From the NCBI GenBank assembly GCA_051294375.1, contig CM119263.1:15664532-15728531 (forward strand): a DNA stretch of 64,000 nt, in the 5' to 3' direction. A program made the translations under genes and the position numbers. Below are positions 45,401-54,885 of the stretch, piece by piece; the first letter of the stretch is position 1, and each line of letters begins with the position of its first letter. The stretch comes from Paraspadella gotoi. Taxonomy: Eukaryota > Chaetognatha. Under the pieces are notes generated by a model, which was given only the letters and a program-made list of their open reading frames with translations, searched no databases and was not told the DNA's origin.

Positions 45401-46101
45401 GATATTATGATTTTTCATTAATGACTTTCTAACAGAAATGATGTGTGATATCTATTAGAAACTAGGACAGATAGTAATCTAACCTTGTGTTGTATAGATG
45501 CTCCCTCTATTTCCAGAAGACAACACTGACTTCCCCTTCCCAAATTGAATTATTAGATAAATAAAACATTTTTAAGAAAGAAAGCAATATATATTTGATT
45601 AAATAATAAGATTAATACTATATCCTTCATAAAATAGAAAAATAGAAAATAGGTGAAACAAGTAATTTGCAAATTTTCATAATAAAGAACAACAACACAA
45701 CACAACTAGCAATACGCACTATGAAGTTGTAAGCAACACTACATCCTAACTAGTAACCCGACAGCTTTTTATTTTTCGTTTTATTGTATTTTTGACGGAA
45801 TTAGACATAGTTTTAGCTTATATTTTTTTAATAATAATTTGGTATTACTTCTACCGGCTTGCAGTACTTAATTACGTGTTTGCTCCATTGAATTACGAAA
45901 TATGTTGGCATCACCATCCAACGAGCTTACCATCATCGATGCCCAAAGGTGATGACGATCTCACTGGTGTCGCACAAGAGTCCGAAAAGCGAAGACACGC
46001 CTCCGGAGGACGAGGAGGCCAACCGGGCCGTCTCCAAGGAAAAGGCGGAGATGCTCGTCAAGGTGTTGGAGAAGTTCATCAAGAATCTCGATCTGTTGTG
46101 A
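42485..46101 (+). CDS. Purine nucleoside phosphorylase-family protein, probable pseudoenzyme, 6 exons
   Basis: Exons: 42485-42728, 42971-43132, 43224-43303, 43381-43558, 43737-44032 and 45949-46101. Every junction is in phase, giving 370 residues (human PNP 289). An in-frame TAA at 42470 supports ATG 42485. The first 70 or so residues form a Cys/His-rich extension; the PNP fold follows, with SGRGLGGLADIL, RVVMMQGRFPPYE, GDFVLIRDHINLPG, GADVVGMSATHQN and a final helix LVKVLEKFIKNLDLL. Family members cleave purine nucleosides with phosphate. Compared with human PNP, key residues differ: Ser33 to Arg, His86 to Pro, the TNAAGG segment to LHSVAS, Glu201 to Leu, Asn243 to His and His257 to Arg. Arg84, Tyr88 and the GMS motif remain. 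Catalysis is therefore unlikely, though the ORF and splice sites are intact. The donor of exon 3 (GTCGGC) is weak. The last intron holds a reverse transcriptase relic. Confidence 0.85.
44078..44690 (+). pseudogene. Decayed reverse transcriptase fragment in the PNP-like last intron
   Basis: Three reading frames in succession carry reverse transcriptase motifs. They are a GIPIG box near 44078, the catalytic YIDDLF box near 44214, and a C-terminal segment 44427-44690 with FISQLIRYARICSTF. Frameshifts lie near 44150 and 44380 (the frame ending SVCL passes to one starting YDKRDSFSF). The array resembles RTs of retroelements that end in SQLIRYxRxCS; it may be Penelope-like, but the class is not certain. 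The copy is on the same strand as the host gene and cannot encode an active enzyme. Confidence 0.7.
44691..45948. other. Remainder of the PNP-like intron 5
   Basis: AT-rich with short degenerate TTAACTTATT repeats (about 44760-44910). A possible retroelement 3' end contains a hairpin at 45049-45073. No gene is seen. Confidence 0.45.
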
Positions 46102-48333
46102 AGTACGGTGAAGATGGGATGATCGACAGAGGCGATAAATTCATTGAACTCAAACGATTTCAAAGATAAGAAAATTGATTTTGTTTTTGTATATTGCGAC
46201 CAAACGTTACAATTTAAATATAATCAACTGAAATTACGCGTGGTAATTTTATTGTATTAACTACGTATTGTTGTGTCGGAGCATTGTGGGGAACGTTTGG
46301 TGAAGATCAATCTAAATAATCTCGAGCGATTGAGTAAGGTAATTTGTACTAGGAGTTTCACAAGAGGTCGAATAGTTTGTATTGTAGTCAGACCCAAGTC
46401 CACTGCCCAGAAAGGCGGCTATCAGACTGTGACTGTCAGACGTGAAAATCAGACTCACGATTGGCCATGGACATCAAAGTACCCAGCACCATTTGTCACA
46501 AGCAGCCAAGCAGCTCTCCCGTGTTCAGACGGAGCGAGGCATAACAAGATTTAGTTATGAGGAAAAATTCAAGAGGTCGCCCGCCGTCAAAACGTGTCTT
46601 CATTTTGTGTTATCGACGGCAAAAGAACAACTACGATTGATGTCACGCACCCTACCTGGCGACTGAGGGCTTAGCAAATATCTTAATTAATATTCTATAC
46701 TATAGAATAAAATTATTCTAATTCTTAATCTTTCTCACAATGACTTTTTGTTGGAACTTTGGAATTTTCACTAGCTTTCTTATCATAATAAATGAAAGGA
46801 CATAAATATTTGCTAAAATCAATTTTTCTTTAATAAGGGAAGAAATACTTTTCCTGTCTGTATCTTAAAATAAATATTGTGAAAGAAATCTGATATATTA
46901 AGTTGGTAATCAATAGATCAATATCAAATATATTTTTAACGAATTTGCCCGGGCCAGGAGATCCCAATAAAATCTAAATTAATATCAATATTTTTTTATA
47001 AGTAAGAATCCTTTTTTATTTTATTAATCAGCGAAAGGTCTAAATATTTTGACTCTACTCTCTTCACTGTTGCCAAGGTATAGGGTGTAGACTATTTTTA
47101 AGCATAGGAAAAAACAGTTTTATTGTGCAACAACGATTTTTATTATAGATCGGACAAGTTACGACTCTGTATTAAGAGTCTTCTTCAGCGATTTTTTTTG
47201 GTTTAAAAAAATAATGGTATGTCGAGAATTCTTATTTACAAATATTTTAACATTAGTATTTTATAGCCCATAAAATTCTTAAGCATGAAGTCAGAAAGAA
47301 ATTCACAGGGCGTCTTCTGAAAGTTTGCTTCTTCTTACAGTAGATAATTAAGCATAATACAATTAAATTTTTGCCACTGACCTTTTTTCAGGTATTATTA
47401 ATTAATCAATTAGTAACTCTTTTCTATGAAATTGGCACAACCAATTTTGAATATATTGAAGCGGAGAGAAACGAAATTTTAAAGCAACTAACTTTGTTTA
47501 TTGTTTTTAATTTAAATATTAAATATTAATTTCTTTTTTGGTTCTTACATGCCATCAGAAAATTAATTAAAATTAATTAATATACTAATTTTTTTTAATA
47601 ACAACGCAATGTTTTGAAGACTCTTGTCCTACTCCAAGAATAATATTTTAAATCGTCTCAAAAGAAATTGAGTTTTAAGATTTTGTAATTTTATAATTCA
47701 TTTATTTATTTTTATTTCTGTCACTACTGACAATAGTATTGTTGCTGTTCATTAATCAGGGCAATTGCAGTCAGTAAAACTGCGCGGCGAAAAGTTAGAA
47801 GTCACCATCCTTCATCTTGATTTTTGCCAAAATTAGGGGTAGCCGCACTCAATGGGGTGAGTCAAAAATTTAGAGTGAGTACATGCTCAAACGAATATTT
47901 AGACATTTTAAAGAATACTTTCAATGGACAAAAAATTTCTAATATGGCTCTATACTCTAGTAATTATTTTTTAATATTTATTTATAGATACCAAAAATTT
48001 TTTTAGAATTTTTAAATTTTAAGACCAGATTCAGATACCTCATAAAAAGTTGTCTACACGAAGTATAATTATTTTTTAAATATTTTTATGATAAGTGTGT
48101 CAAAAATATGAAAAACCATAAAAAATCATCATCATCATCATCTTTCGATGATTTTATTATTTTTTTTATATTTTCACTGAGAAAACGTAAGAATTTTTAA
48201 AAGCTGTAATTATATTTCTTGTTAAACTTTTTATGCTCTATCAGAATCCATCAAAAAATCTTCAGATTTCCAAAAAAAATGTTTTGCTCTATATAGTAAT
48301 ATAATATTTTATAAAATTAAATTTAATTAGTCT
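46102..48333. other. Intergenic sequence 3' of the PNP-like gene
   Basis: An open frame of about 94 codons at 46273-46554 and an overlapping one to 46666 show no recognisable domain and have no ATG-based start that convinces. The rest is AT-rich. A hairpin motif at 47147-47190 may mark an old retroelement end. Confidence 0.4.
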
Positions 48334-48371
48334 CTCTGGAGGCGTGGGTTCGAATCCCACCACTGCCACCA
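48334..48371 (-). other. Primer binding site complementary to tRNA-Leu 3' end
   Basis: The plus strand reads as the 3' part of a tRNA-Leu: T-arm GTGGGTTCGAATCCCAC, acceptor strand CACTGCC, discriminator A, then CCA at 48369-48371. Genomic tRNA genes of animals lack CCA. The minus strand therefore starts TGGTGGCAGTGG, as a retroelement primer binding site does, directly adjoining an LTR. The 38-base match is longer than the usual 18 and includes part of the variable arm. Confidence 0.65.
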
Positions 48372-48694
48372 CATTTAAGGAAAAACTCATGGATTTCTAG
48401 GGACGAAATCAAAGATGAGATTTATTCTGAGAATAAGGATGACGGTGAGACGCACGCAGGAGTCTTGATCAATGATCCTGAAACCAAGGAAAGCTAGGTC
48501 TATTTATATCTGAGAGAGAGGATCAGAGGCAAGAGTGATTTTGACAATTTTATGGATTCTGCAAGCTGATTGGTCGATTCCGGTTCCCTGCTTGACCAAT
48601 CAGGATTCGGCGATTCCATTTCCGCGGAGATCGTCCGATCCTCCGATCCGGTTTCACTTTTGGTGAGACTGATACTCCTGCGATGGTACCCTCA
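48372..48694 (-). mobile_element. Solo LTR of an LTR retrotransposon
   Basis: On the minus strand this segment of about 323 bp begins TGAGGGTACC. It contains two CCAAT boxes in inverted orientation (48566-48575 and 48594-48603), a TATAAATA box (complement of 48501-48508) and an AATAAA signal (complement of 48421-48426), and ends next to a tRNA-Leu primer site. This is the order promoter, poly(A) signal, PBS expected of a 5' LTR. No gag-pol body follows: left of 48334 the sequence is AT-rich host-like DNA, so the element is truncated. Exact LTR ends are estimates. Confidence 0.6.
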
Positions 48695-48874
48695 GAATAA
48701 AGCATTTTTGACAAAATATATTTGAATACTATAATCTATGGTCATGTATACATTTGCATTTAAATTTCATCGGCTATGGCTAGCAAAGAATTTTGACATG
48801 TCATGCAAAAGGCTTTAATTAACAGTAGTTGCTGTTTAATTTTTTTTATATCGATCAAAAGAAAATTTAACCTA

Positions 48875-49125
48875 GTATGGCAACAGCCGGGTTGCCTGTG
48901 ATGCCCATTGGGATGGGGCATCTCACTGTTGGCTTTGGGGGCTTCCGACCCTCAGTGACGCCTCCAGTCACTGGCGCGCGGTTACCCTAGGACGGTTCCG
49001 CTTTGCCAACGCAGAGGGAAAGGACTGTGGATGGAAACACTACGCCTGGGATGGTGTGTTCCCCCTCTGAGCCAATGGATTTGGCTGACGGATGGTGGAC
49101 GTGAGGCGGTGTGAATATACCCGCC
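48875..49125 (-). mobile_element. SINE-core repeat copy
   Basis: Homologous to 5600-5826 in reverse orientation over nearly its full length. It shares the core CCCTCAGTGACGCCTCCAGT and the tail ATGGCAACAGCCGGGTTGCC. Confidence 0.65.
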
Positions 49126-49225
49126 ACAGGATCCCCGGCCAAGACATCACTCAGGTTCCTCAAGCTGAGAGGTGTCTGACAAGAACTGTTACCATAGTGG
49201 GAGAGAGAGAGAGCGCGAGTTGTGG

Positions 49226-49327
49226 GGGCAATAGGCGTTGTCGTAGCGTACCCCAGGGCATAGGCGTTTTTGTCGTAGCGTACCCGAAAGGGTCGGCAGG
49301 CATAGGCGTTTGTCGTAGCGTACCCTG
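49226..49327 (+). repeat. Three tandem units with GTCGTAGCGTACCC
   Basis: The words ATAGGCGTT and GTCGTAGCGTACCC recur three times with a period of about 33-42 bases. A degenerate fourth unit (GCATAGGCG...GCATACCCT) lies at about 49763-49790. It may be the tandem 3' tail of a transposon. Confidence 0.7.
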
Positions 49328-49334
49328 AGAAGGT

Positions 49335-49605
49335 TGCGTGTTCGATAGTAGTGGCTCACCACTTATGGCAACGGGAGGATAGCCTGTGATACCCGGGGCG
49401 CGGCGGGTATCTCACCAACTGGCGTAGGGGCTGCGGACCCTCAGTGACCGCCTCCTGTCACTGGCATGTTTATACCGGCAGCCGTCACATTTAAGCCAGA
49501 ACCGGGATACCCAGGGATTGAACCGGGACGCGACGATGGAATTGAGATATTTAGCCTGCTCAGCCTTGAGACGAGCGCTGAACGGGACAGCTAGTGAGGC
49601 AGCTT
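49335..49605 (-). mobile_element. tRNA-derived SINE, family B, copy 1
   Basis: On the minus strand the head has an A box GGCTGAGCAGGCTAA (about 49551-49565) and a B box CCCGGTTCAATCCC (49513-49526). A body follows with the core CAGTGACAGGAGGCGGTCACTG and a tail ending CCCGTTGCCAT. The core and tail are shared with the copies at 5.7 and 48.9 kb. Confidence 0.7.
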
Positions 49606-49829
49606 ATTAAAGTCTTTACTGGCCACAGGATCCCCCCACCAGACTTCTCCACAGGGCCTCAATCCTGAGGAGATGCTGAAGAGAAAGGTTTTGAATCTCA
49701 TTGCCAATACTGAGAGCGACCGGCGAGCGGCAGCGAGCGAGTCTGGACGCTTACCGAGAAGTAGGCATAGGCGTGAAATAAGCATACCCTAAAGCGACGT
49801 AAACGTGGGCGCACGGATGCGCAGCGGTC

Positions 49830-50130
49830 TGCGTGTTCGAGAGTATGGGCTCACACACTTATGGGCAACGGGAGGTTAGAGCCTGTGATAACCCGGGGGC
49901 GCGGGGTATTCTCACCACTTGGCGGTAGGGCTGGGACCCCTCAGTTGAACCGCCTTCCTGTCACTTGCATGTTTATAACCGCGCCAACCGTCACAATTTA
50001 AGCCAGAACGGGATACCCAGGGAATTGAACCCGGGAACGCACGAGCTGGATGGAATGAAGATGATTTAGCTGCTCAGCCATTGAGACGAGAGCTGAGGAC
50101 GGAAGGCAGTGAGGCGCAGATTTAAGTCTT
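49830..50130 (-). mobile_element. tRNA-derived SINE, family B, copy 2
   Basis: Closely related to the preceding copy. On minus, TCTCAATGGCTGAGCAGCTA (A box) and CCCGGGTTCAATTCCC (B box, 50021-50036) are separated by a tRNA-like distance. Many single-base insertions relative to the first copy suggest sequencing indels as well as divergence. Confidence 0.7.
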
Positions 50131-50245
50131 GCTGCCACACTAGTTTCCAAAAATAGTCTCTTTTTTCTTCTATCTTTAACCGTTTTCGTGGTGTAAGCAC
50201 TAAGTTAGTCCCATTAGACCTTGACCTCCCTGTAGGTGAAGGACC

Positions 50246-50390
50246 GAGGGTTACGGATTAGGTTATGGATTAGGTTATGGATTTGGTAATGGATTAGTTT
50301 ATGGTCTTGGTTATGGATTAGGTTATGGATTATGTTATGGATTTGGTTAGTGATGAGAGTTAGGGATTAGGGTTAGGGACCAGATTTAAG
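50246..50390 (+). repeat. Telomere-like GGATTAGGTTAT minisatellite
   Basis: About ten degenerate units of a 12-mer GGATTAGGTTAT, drifting at the right end into GGGATTAGGGTTAGGG. The words resemble arthropod (TTAGG) or general (TTAGGG) telomere repeats but are interstitial and imperfect. Confidence 0.75.
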
Positions 50391-50474
50391 GGTCAGGGGT
50401 CCCGTTGGTCATTAAGTTCATTAAGTCATTTAGGGTTATGATTAAGGATTAAAATAGCGTGATTGTATGAAATC

Positions 50475-50533
50475 GGTACAACCAATATAAAAATTATCCA
50501 TTCATTTAATAAATAAGCTATCTTGCCCCTGAC
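50475..50533. repeat. 59-bp exact repeat, copy 2
   Basis: Identical to 35385-35443 over all 59 bases, in the same orientation, about 15 kb apart. It follows the telomere-like minisatellite by about 85 bases. Confidence 0.85.
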
Positions 50534-52126
50534 TATATTAGAAATTAAGTACAGACCTAAAATTAAACACAAATTTCTCTCATTGCATTGTATTGGTGAA
50601 AGACAAGCCGTCTTTCGCACCTTTCCGATTCGACCTGTATATTTTTTCAATCTTGTTTTCACAATCCATCACGATCTCACTTCCTCTTTCACCATGGACA
50701 GATCTTGTTAGCAAAGATCCTCATCGTCTCCTTAATTATTTTTTTTTAACTTTTTCTCATTTTCATTCGATTTCCTCGATTTCTGCTCAACATGAATCTT
50801 ATTTTAATTAACTTTAATATTTGTTTCTCACGCTTAAATTTGATTCTCCTTAGTAATTGTTTCTTTATGTAATTCTTTCTTCGCCTTTTTATTAATTTTC
50901 TCTTCATTTTTCTTTTTTTTCTTTTCGACCAGTTCTAATGATCCCGCTTTAAGTTTCTAACTTCTACTCTCACTTAAACCTTCACCTTTATTCCCCATAT
51001 AAATCTATACCCATATTCTCCTCATTCTCCGATCTTTTTTTATACCAGATCTTCCTCTTCCTCCACCTCCTCCTCCTCTTCTCGTTTCTCCTTTCATTCC
51101 TCCTCATCCTCATCTTCTTCCTCCTCGCTCCTCCTCTTCCCCTCCTCCTCCTCCTCGTTTTTCCCGCCGTTCGGAATCCCACGACGACTAAAGACTCTCT
51201 GAGTCAAAAAAAAAAAAAAAACTTGTCTTTTTTATTTTTTTATTTTTTATTTAAATTAATATTTGTTTTAAAAAAATTTATGATTTTAGTTCCATGATTT
51301 TTGCTTTCTTAATATTCAAACAAGTTTCTTTTTTCATTCGCTCCTCAGCATTTTCTGCTTCCGGCCAAACTGATATACGATTTCCAGTTGTTGAAAAAAT
51401 ATACTTTTCTCATTGGAGTTCGCCAAAAAAAAAAATGATTGGAAAGAATTATTTATCTAATCGCTGAAAAACAAACGTTCGAATTTCGCGTTCGACTCTA
51501 TCGTCGTATCGAGTTCAAATCATCTCAATAAAATTCGTTCACCAAAAAAAAATGTTTTTTAAATTATAAAATAATGAAATAACTCAAATTAAAAGTTATT
51601 GTAATAATCACGGTTGTAAATCACCTAAATCGGCGTTTTTTGGCGAAACAAAAACGTTCGTCATCTCGTGCCCTCAGTTGTAACGTTACAGATTAAAAAC
51701 AAAACAAAAACAGAACGAATGAAAAATCGACGTAAACACCATTTCAGAGCTCGTAGAAATCAATGGACTTAATTGACGAAAATCCTTTTGTTAAAAGTTA
51801 ATTTAAATTTTTTTTTTTCAAATTTACTTTCAAAAATTCTCTCTCTCTCTTTCTCTTCTCTCTGACAAAGACCAAATAGTTTCACTCCGAGGTAGTAAAA
51901 CGTTTCTGTTACTCGATCTCCCCTCGTGACTTTAAGCCTTTGATGTCAAAACAAAAAAAAATTCGTGTTCGTTTTTTTTTTTCTTCGCTTTTGGTAATTT
52001 TTTTTTCCAATTGATTGCCATCGACTTTAATTTATACTTGGGCGTGGGATCTTGTTTTCAAACAGGGGTGATTCACCCCTTAAAACACATCTCTTCGTTA
52101 TTCAGAATTTACGGGTGTGACCGAAT
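50534..52126. other. Non-coding region, no gene seen
   Basis: AT-rich. A C/T-rich patch (TCCTCC repeats) lies at about 51045-51165 and a short CT run at 51840-51862. No gene is supported. Confidence 0.5.
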
Positions 52127-53330
52127 TTACTTTTTCGAGTAAAAAAAATTATATGATGAAAGAACGAAGTTTAAATAAATGAAGGAGAGAGAAAGAAAAG
52201 GGAGAGAGAGAGAGAAAAGAGAGAAATTGAGAGACGGATCACCTCAGCTCGATTCGGGTTTGTCAGCGCCGGTCACTACCGGGTCAAGGAATTAATAAAA
52301 TCATATAAAATTCTCTCACGAAGAGAAAAAGTTTCCTTGACGGTCGAGGTCCGCTCAAAGGGTCGAGGGTTAAATAACGTTTCGTCACTTTTTTTTTTCA
52401 ATACACACGAGAACCCGGTTAAAACGAAAACTCCGAGTTTCAGCTGCGGTTGTTCAACTCTCAATCGGCCCAAATTGAGATATAACGTAGCGAATTGAAC
52501 TAAGAGCTCGACCCGGTTGTCTTTTGGCTACTGCAAACTTGCTTTCAAAAGTCTGTCTCATCTTCGGTGCCGTCGGGAAGCGAACGATGCTGACACCATT
52601 GACATAGTTTTCTTTTTTTTCGACAATAAAATGAAAAAAGCGACATCCCGTCATCCCCCCGAGTTGAGATTTTTCGTTTTTAACATGTATTTTTCCTTCT
52701 TTTCGTCAGATTATCTCTGTTTTTTTTAAATTTTAAATATTCTTCTTTAATTTCCCGATTTTTCCCTTCTTTTTCTCTCTCTCTCTCTCATCTCTCTCCT
52801 CTCTCTCTCCTCTCTCCTCTCTTCTTCTCTCCTCTCTCTTCTCTCTCTCTCTCTCTCTCTCTCCTCTCTTAACTTCAACTGCATTTGAGAAATTTAAATT
52901 TATATCTTAGCGACAGGAACGAAATAATAAATGTCGTCGACGACGAGAAAAAGTCACGTGAGTATGAAATTAATATGATTTTACCACTCGAAGTTCGGCT
53001 TGACAAATACGCGAATTTCCGAAAAAGTTCAATGACTGTACGTGGGCGCGTTTTTCGTATATCAACATGATCAACATATCAACATATCGTCCTCACCAGC
53101 TTTTGTTCTCTCTCCAATCAGATTTCTAAAGTCTGATCGGATCACATGTGTCGACCGCGAGTTCTCTCGACGATCGGGCGAACAGTACAACGTCGAGGTC
53201 GCTCTTTAAACCAAAAAGTAACGACGATTCGATTGGGTTTTGTCGCCAAAAAAATTAAAACGGCCCGTCGCGGATTACCGAAATGTGTCGAAAACCGGGA
53301 CATGTTGTCATGAAGCGCGTACCGCTTTGG
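52127..53330. repeat. First copy of a 1.2-kb duplicated block ending at an N gap
   Basis: Aligns along its whole length with 53356-54550, differing mainly by one-base insertions and deletions. It ends at GCGTACCGCTTTGG just before the gap. A CT tract (52770-52866) is included. No coding exon is supported; the small minus frames ending GRALSSIRYVISQF are present in both copies but have no known match. Confidence 0.85.
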
Positions 53331-53355
53331 NNNNNNNNNNNNNNNNNNNNNNNNN
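53331..53355. other. Assembly gap (25 N)
   Basis: A run of 25 N between the two near-identical 1.2-kb blocks. Confidence 1.
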
Positions 53356-54000
53356 TTACTTTTTCGAGGTAAAAAAAAATTATATGATGAAAGAAACGAA
53401 GTTTAAATAAATGAAGGAGAGAGTAAGAAAAGGGGAGAGAGAGAGAGAAAAAGAGAGAAATTGAGAGAACGGATCACCTCAGCTCGATTCGGGTTTGTCA
53501 GCGCCGGGTCACTACCGGGTCAAGGAGATTAATAAAATCATATAAAATTCTCTCACGAAGAGAAAAAGTTTCCTTGACGGTCGAGGTCGCTCAAAGGGTC
53601 GAGGGGTTAAAATCGTTTCGTCACTTTTTTTTTTCATACAACGAGAACCCGGTTAAAACGAAAACTCGAGTTTCACTCGCGGTTGTTCAACTCTCAATCG
53701 GCCCAAATTGAGATATAACGTAGCGAATTGAACTAAGAGCTCGACCCGGTTCTTTCGGCTCTGCACTTGCTTCAAAAGTCTGTCTCATCGTCGGTGCCGT
53801 CGGGAAAGCGAACGATGCTGACACCATTGACATAGTTTTCTTTTTTTTTCGACAATAAAATGAAAAAAGCGACATCCCGTCATCCCCGAGTTGAGCATTT
53901 TTCGTTTTTACATGTATTTTCCTTCTTTTCGTCAGATTATCTCTGTTTTTTTTAAATTTTAAATATTCTTCTTTAATTTCCCGAATTTTTCCCTTCGTTT

Positions 54001-54031
<31 letters not shown>

Positions 54032-54550
54032 TCTCTCTCTCTCCTCTCTCTTCTCTCCTCTCTCTTCTCTCTCTCTCTCTCTCTCTTTAACTTCAACTGC
54101 ATTTGGAAATTTAAAATTTATACTTAGCGACAGGAACGAAAATAATAATGTCGTCGACGACGAGAAAAAAGTCACCGATGATATGAAATTAAATATGATT
54201 TTTACCCACTCGAGTTCGGCTTGACAAATACGCGAATTCCGAAAAAGTTCAATGACTGTACCGGTGGGCGCTTTTCGTATATCAACATATCAACATATCG
54301 TTCCTCACCCAGCTTTTGTTCTCTCTCCAATCAGATTTAACTGAAATTGAGTCTCGATCGGATCACATCGTGTCGACCGCGAGTTCTCTCGACGATCGGG
54401 CGAACGTCAACGTCGAGGTCGCTCTTTAAACCAAAAAAGTAACGACGATTCGATTGGGTTTGTCGCCAAAAAAATTAAAACGGCCCGTCGCGGATTACCG
54501 AATGTCGTCGAAAACCGGGACATGTTGTCATGAAGCGCGTACCGCTTTGG
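53356..54550. repeat. Second copy of the 1.2-kb block
   Basis: Begins TTACTTTTTCGAGG, which corresponds to 52127, and reaches GCGTACCGCTTTGG at 54537-54550, which corresponds to the end of the left contig. Together they look like unmerged overlapping contig ends. Confidence 0.85.
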
Positions 54551-54845
54551 CGTAGATCCCGACCGCCCTTTCTCTCCGGGGATCCATGCACCGCGCCGTC
54601 CTATCCGTTCCCCGAGCTGCATAGCGGCGCAGCGCGTCCCGGTAACGCGGAGACTCGATTGTTAATTTGAATTATTTTCCGCTTCGCTCGTTTTTTTAGT
54701 TTTTATTGTCGTCGCTTCGGAAAGCGATTCGCTCCCAGGACGACGGCGACGACGACGACAAGATGTGGACAACAACGAAAAAAAAACCAAAAAAAAGACG
54801 AATCGATCTCAATTTTTTTCTCATTAAAATTCTTATCTCTTTATA

Positions 54846-54885
<40 letters not shown>

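Noticed and set aside
46273-46666. Two overlapping open frames of 74-94 codons downstream of the PNP-like gene
   Set aside because: No ATG-based start that convinces, no domain and no splice context.
48325-48375. Functional tRNA-Leu gene
   Set aside because: Only the 3' part is present, the 5' half and anticodon arm are missing, and CCA is encoded. A retroelement primer site fits better.
52454-54175. Minus frames ending GRALSSIRYVISQFGPIES in both 1.2-kb blocks
   Set aside because: They recur only because the block is duplicated; single-base indels between the copies break the rest of the frame and no homology is known.
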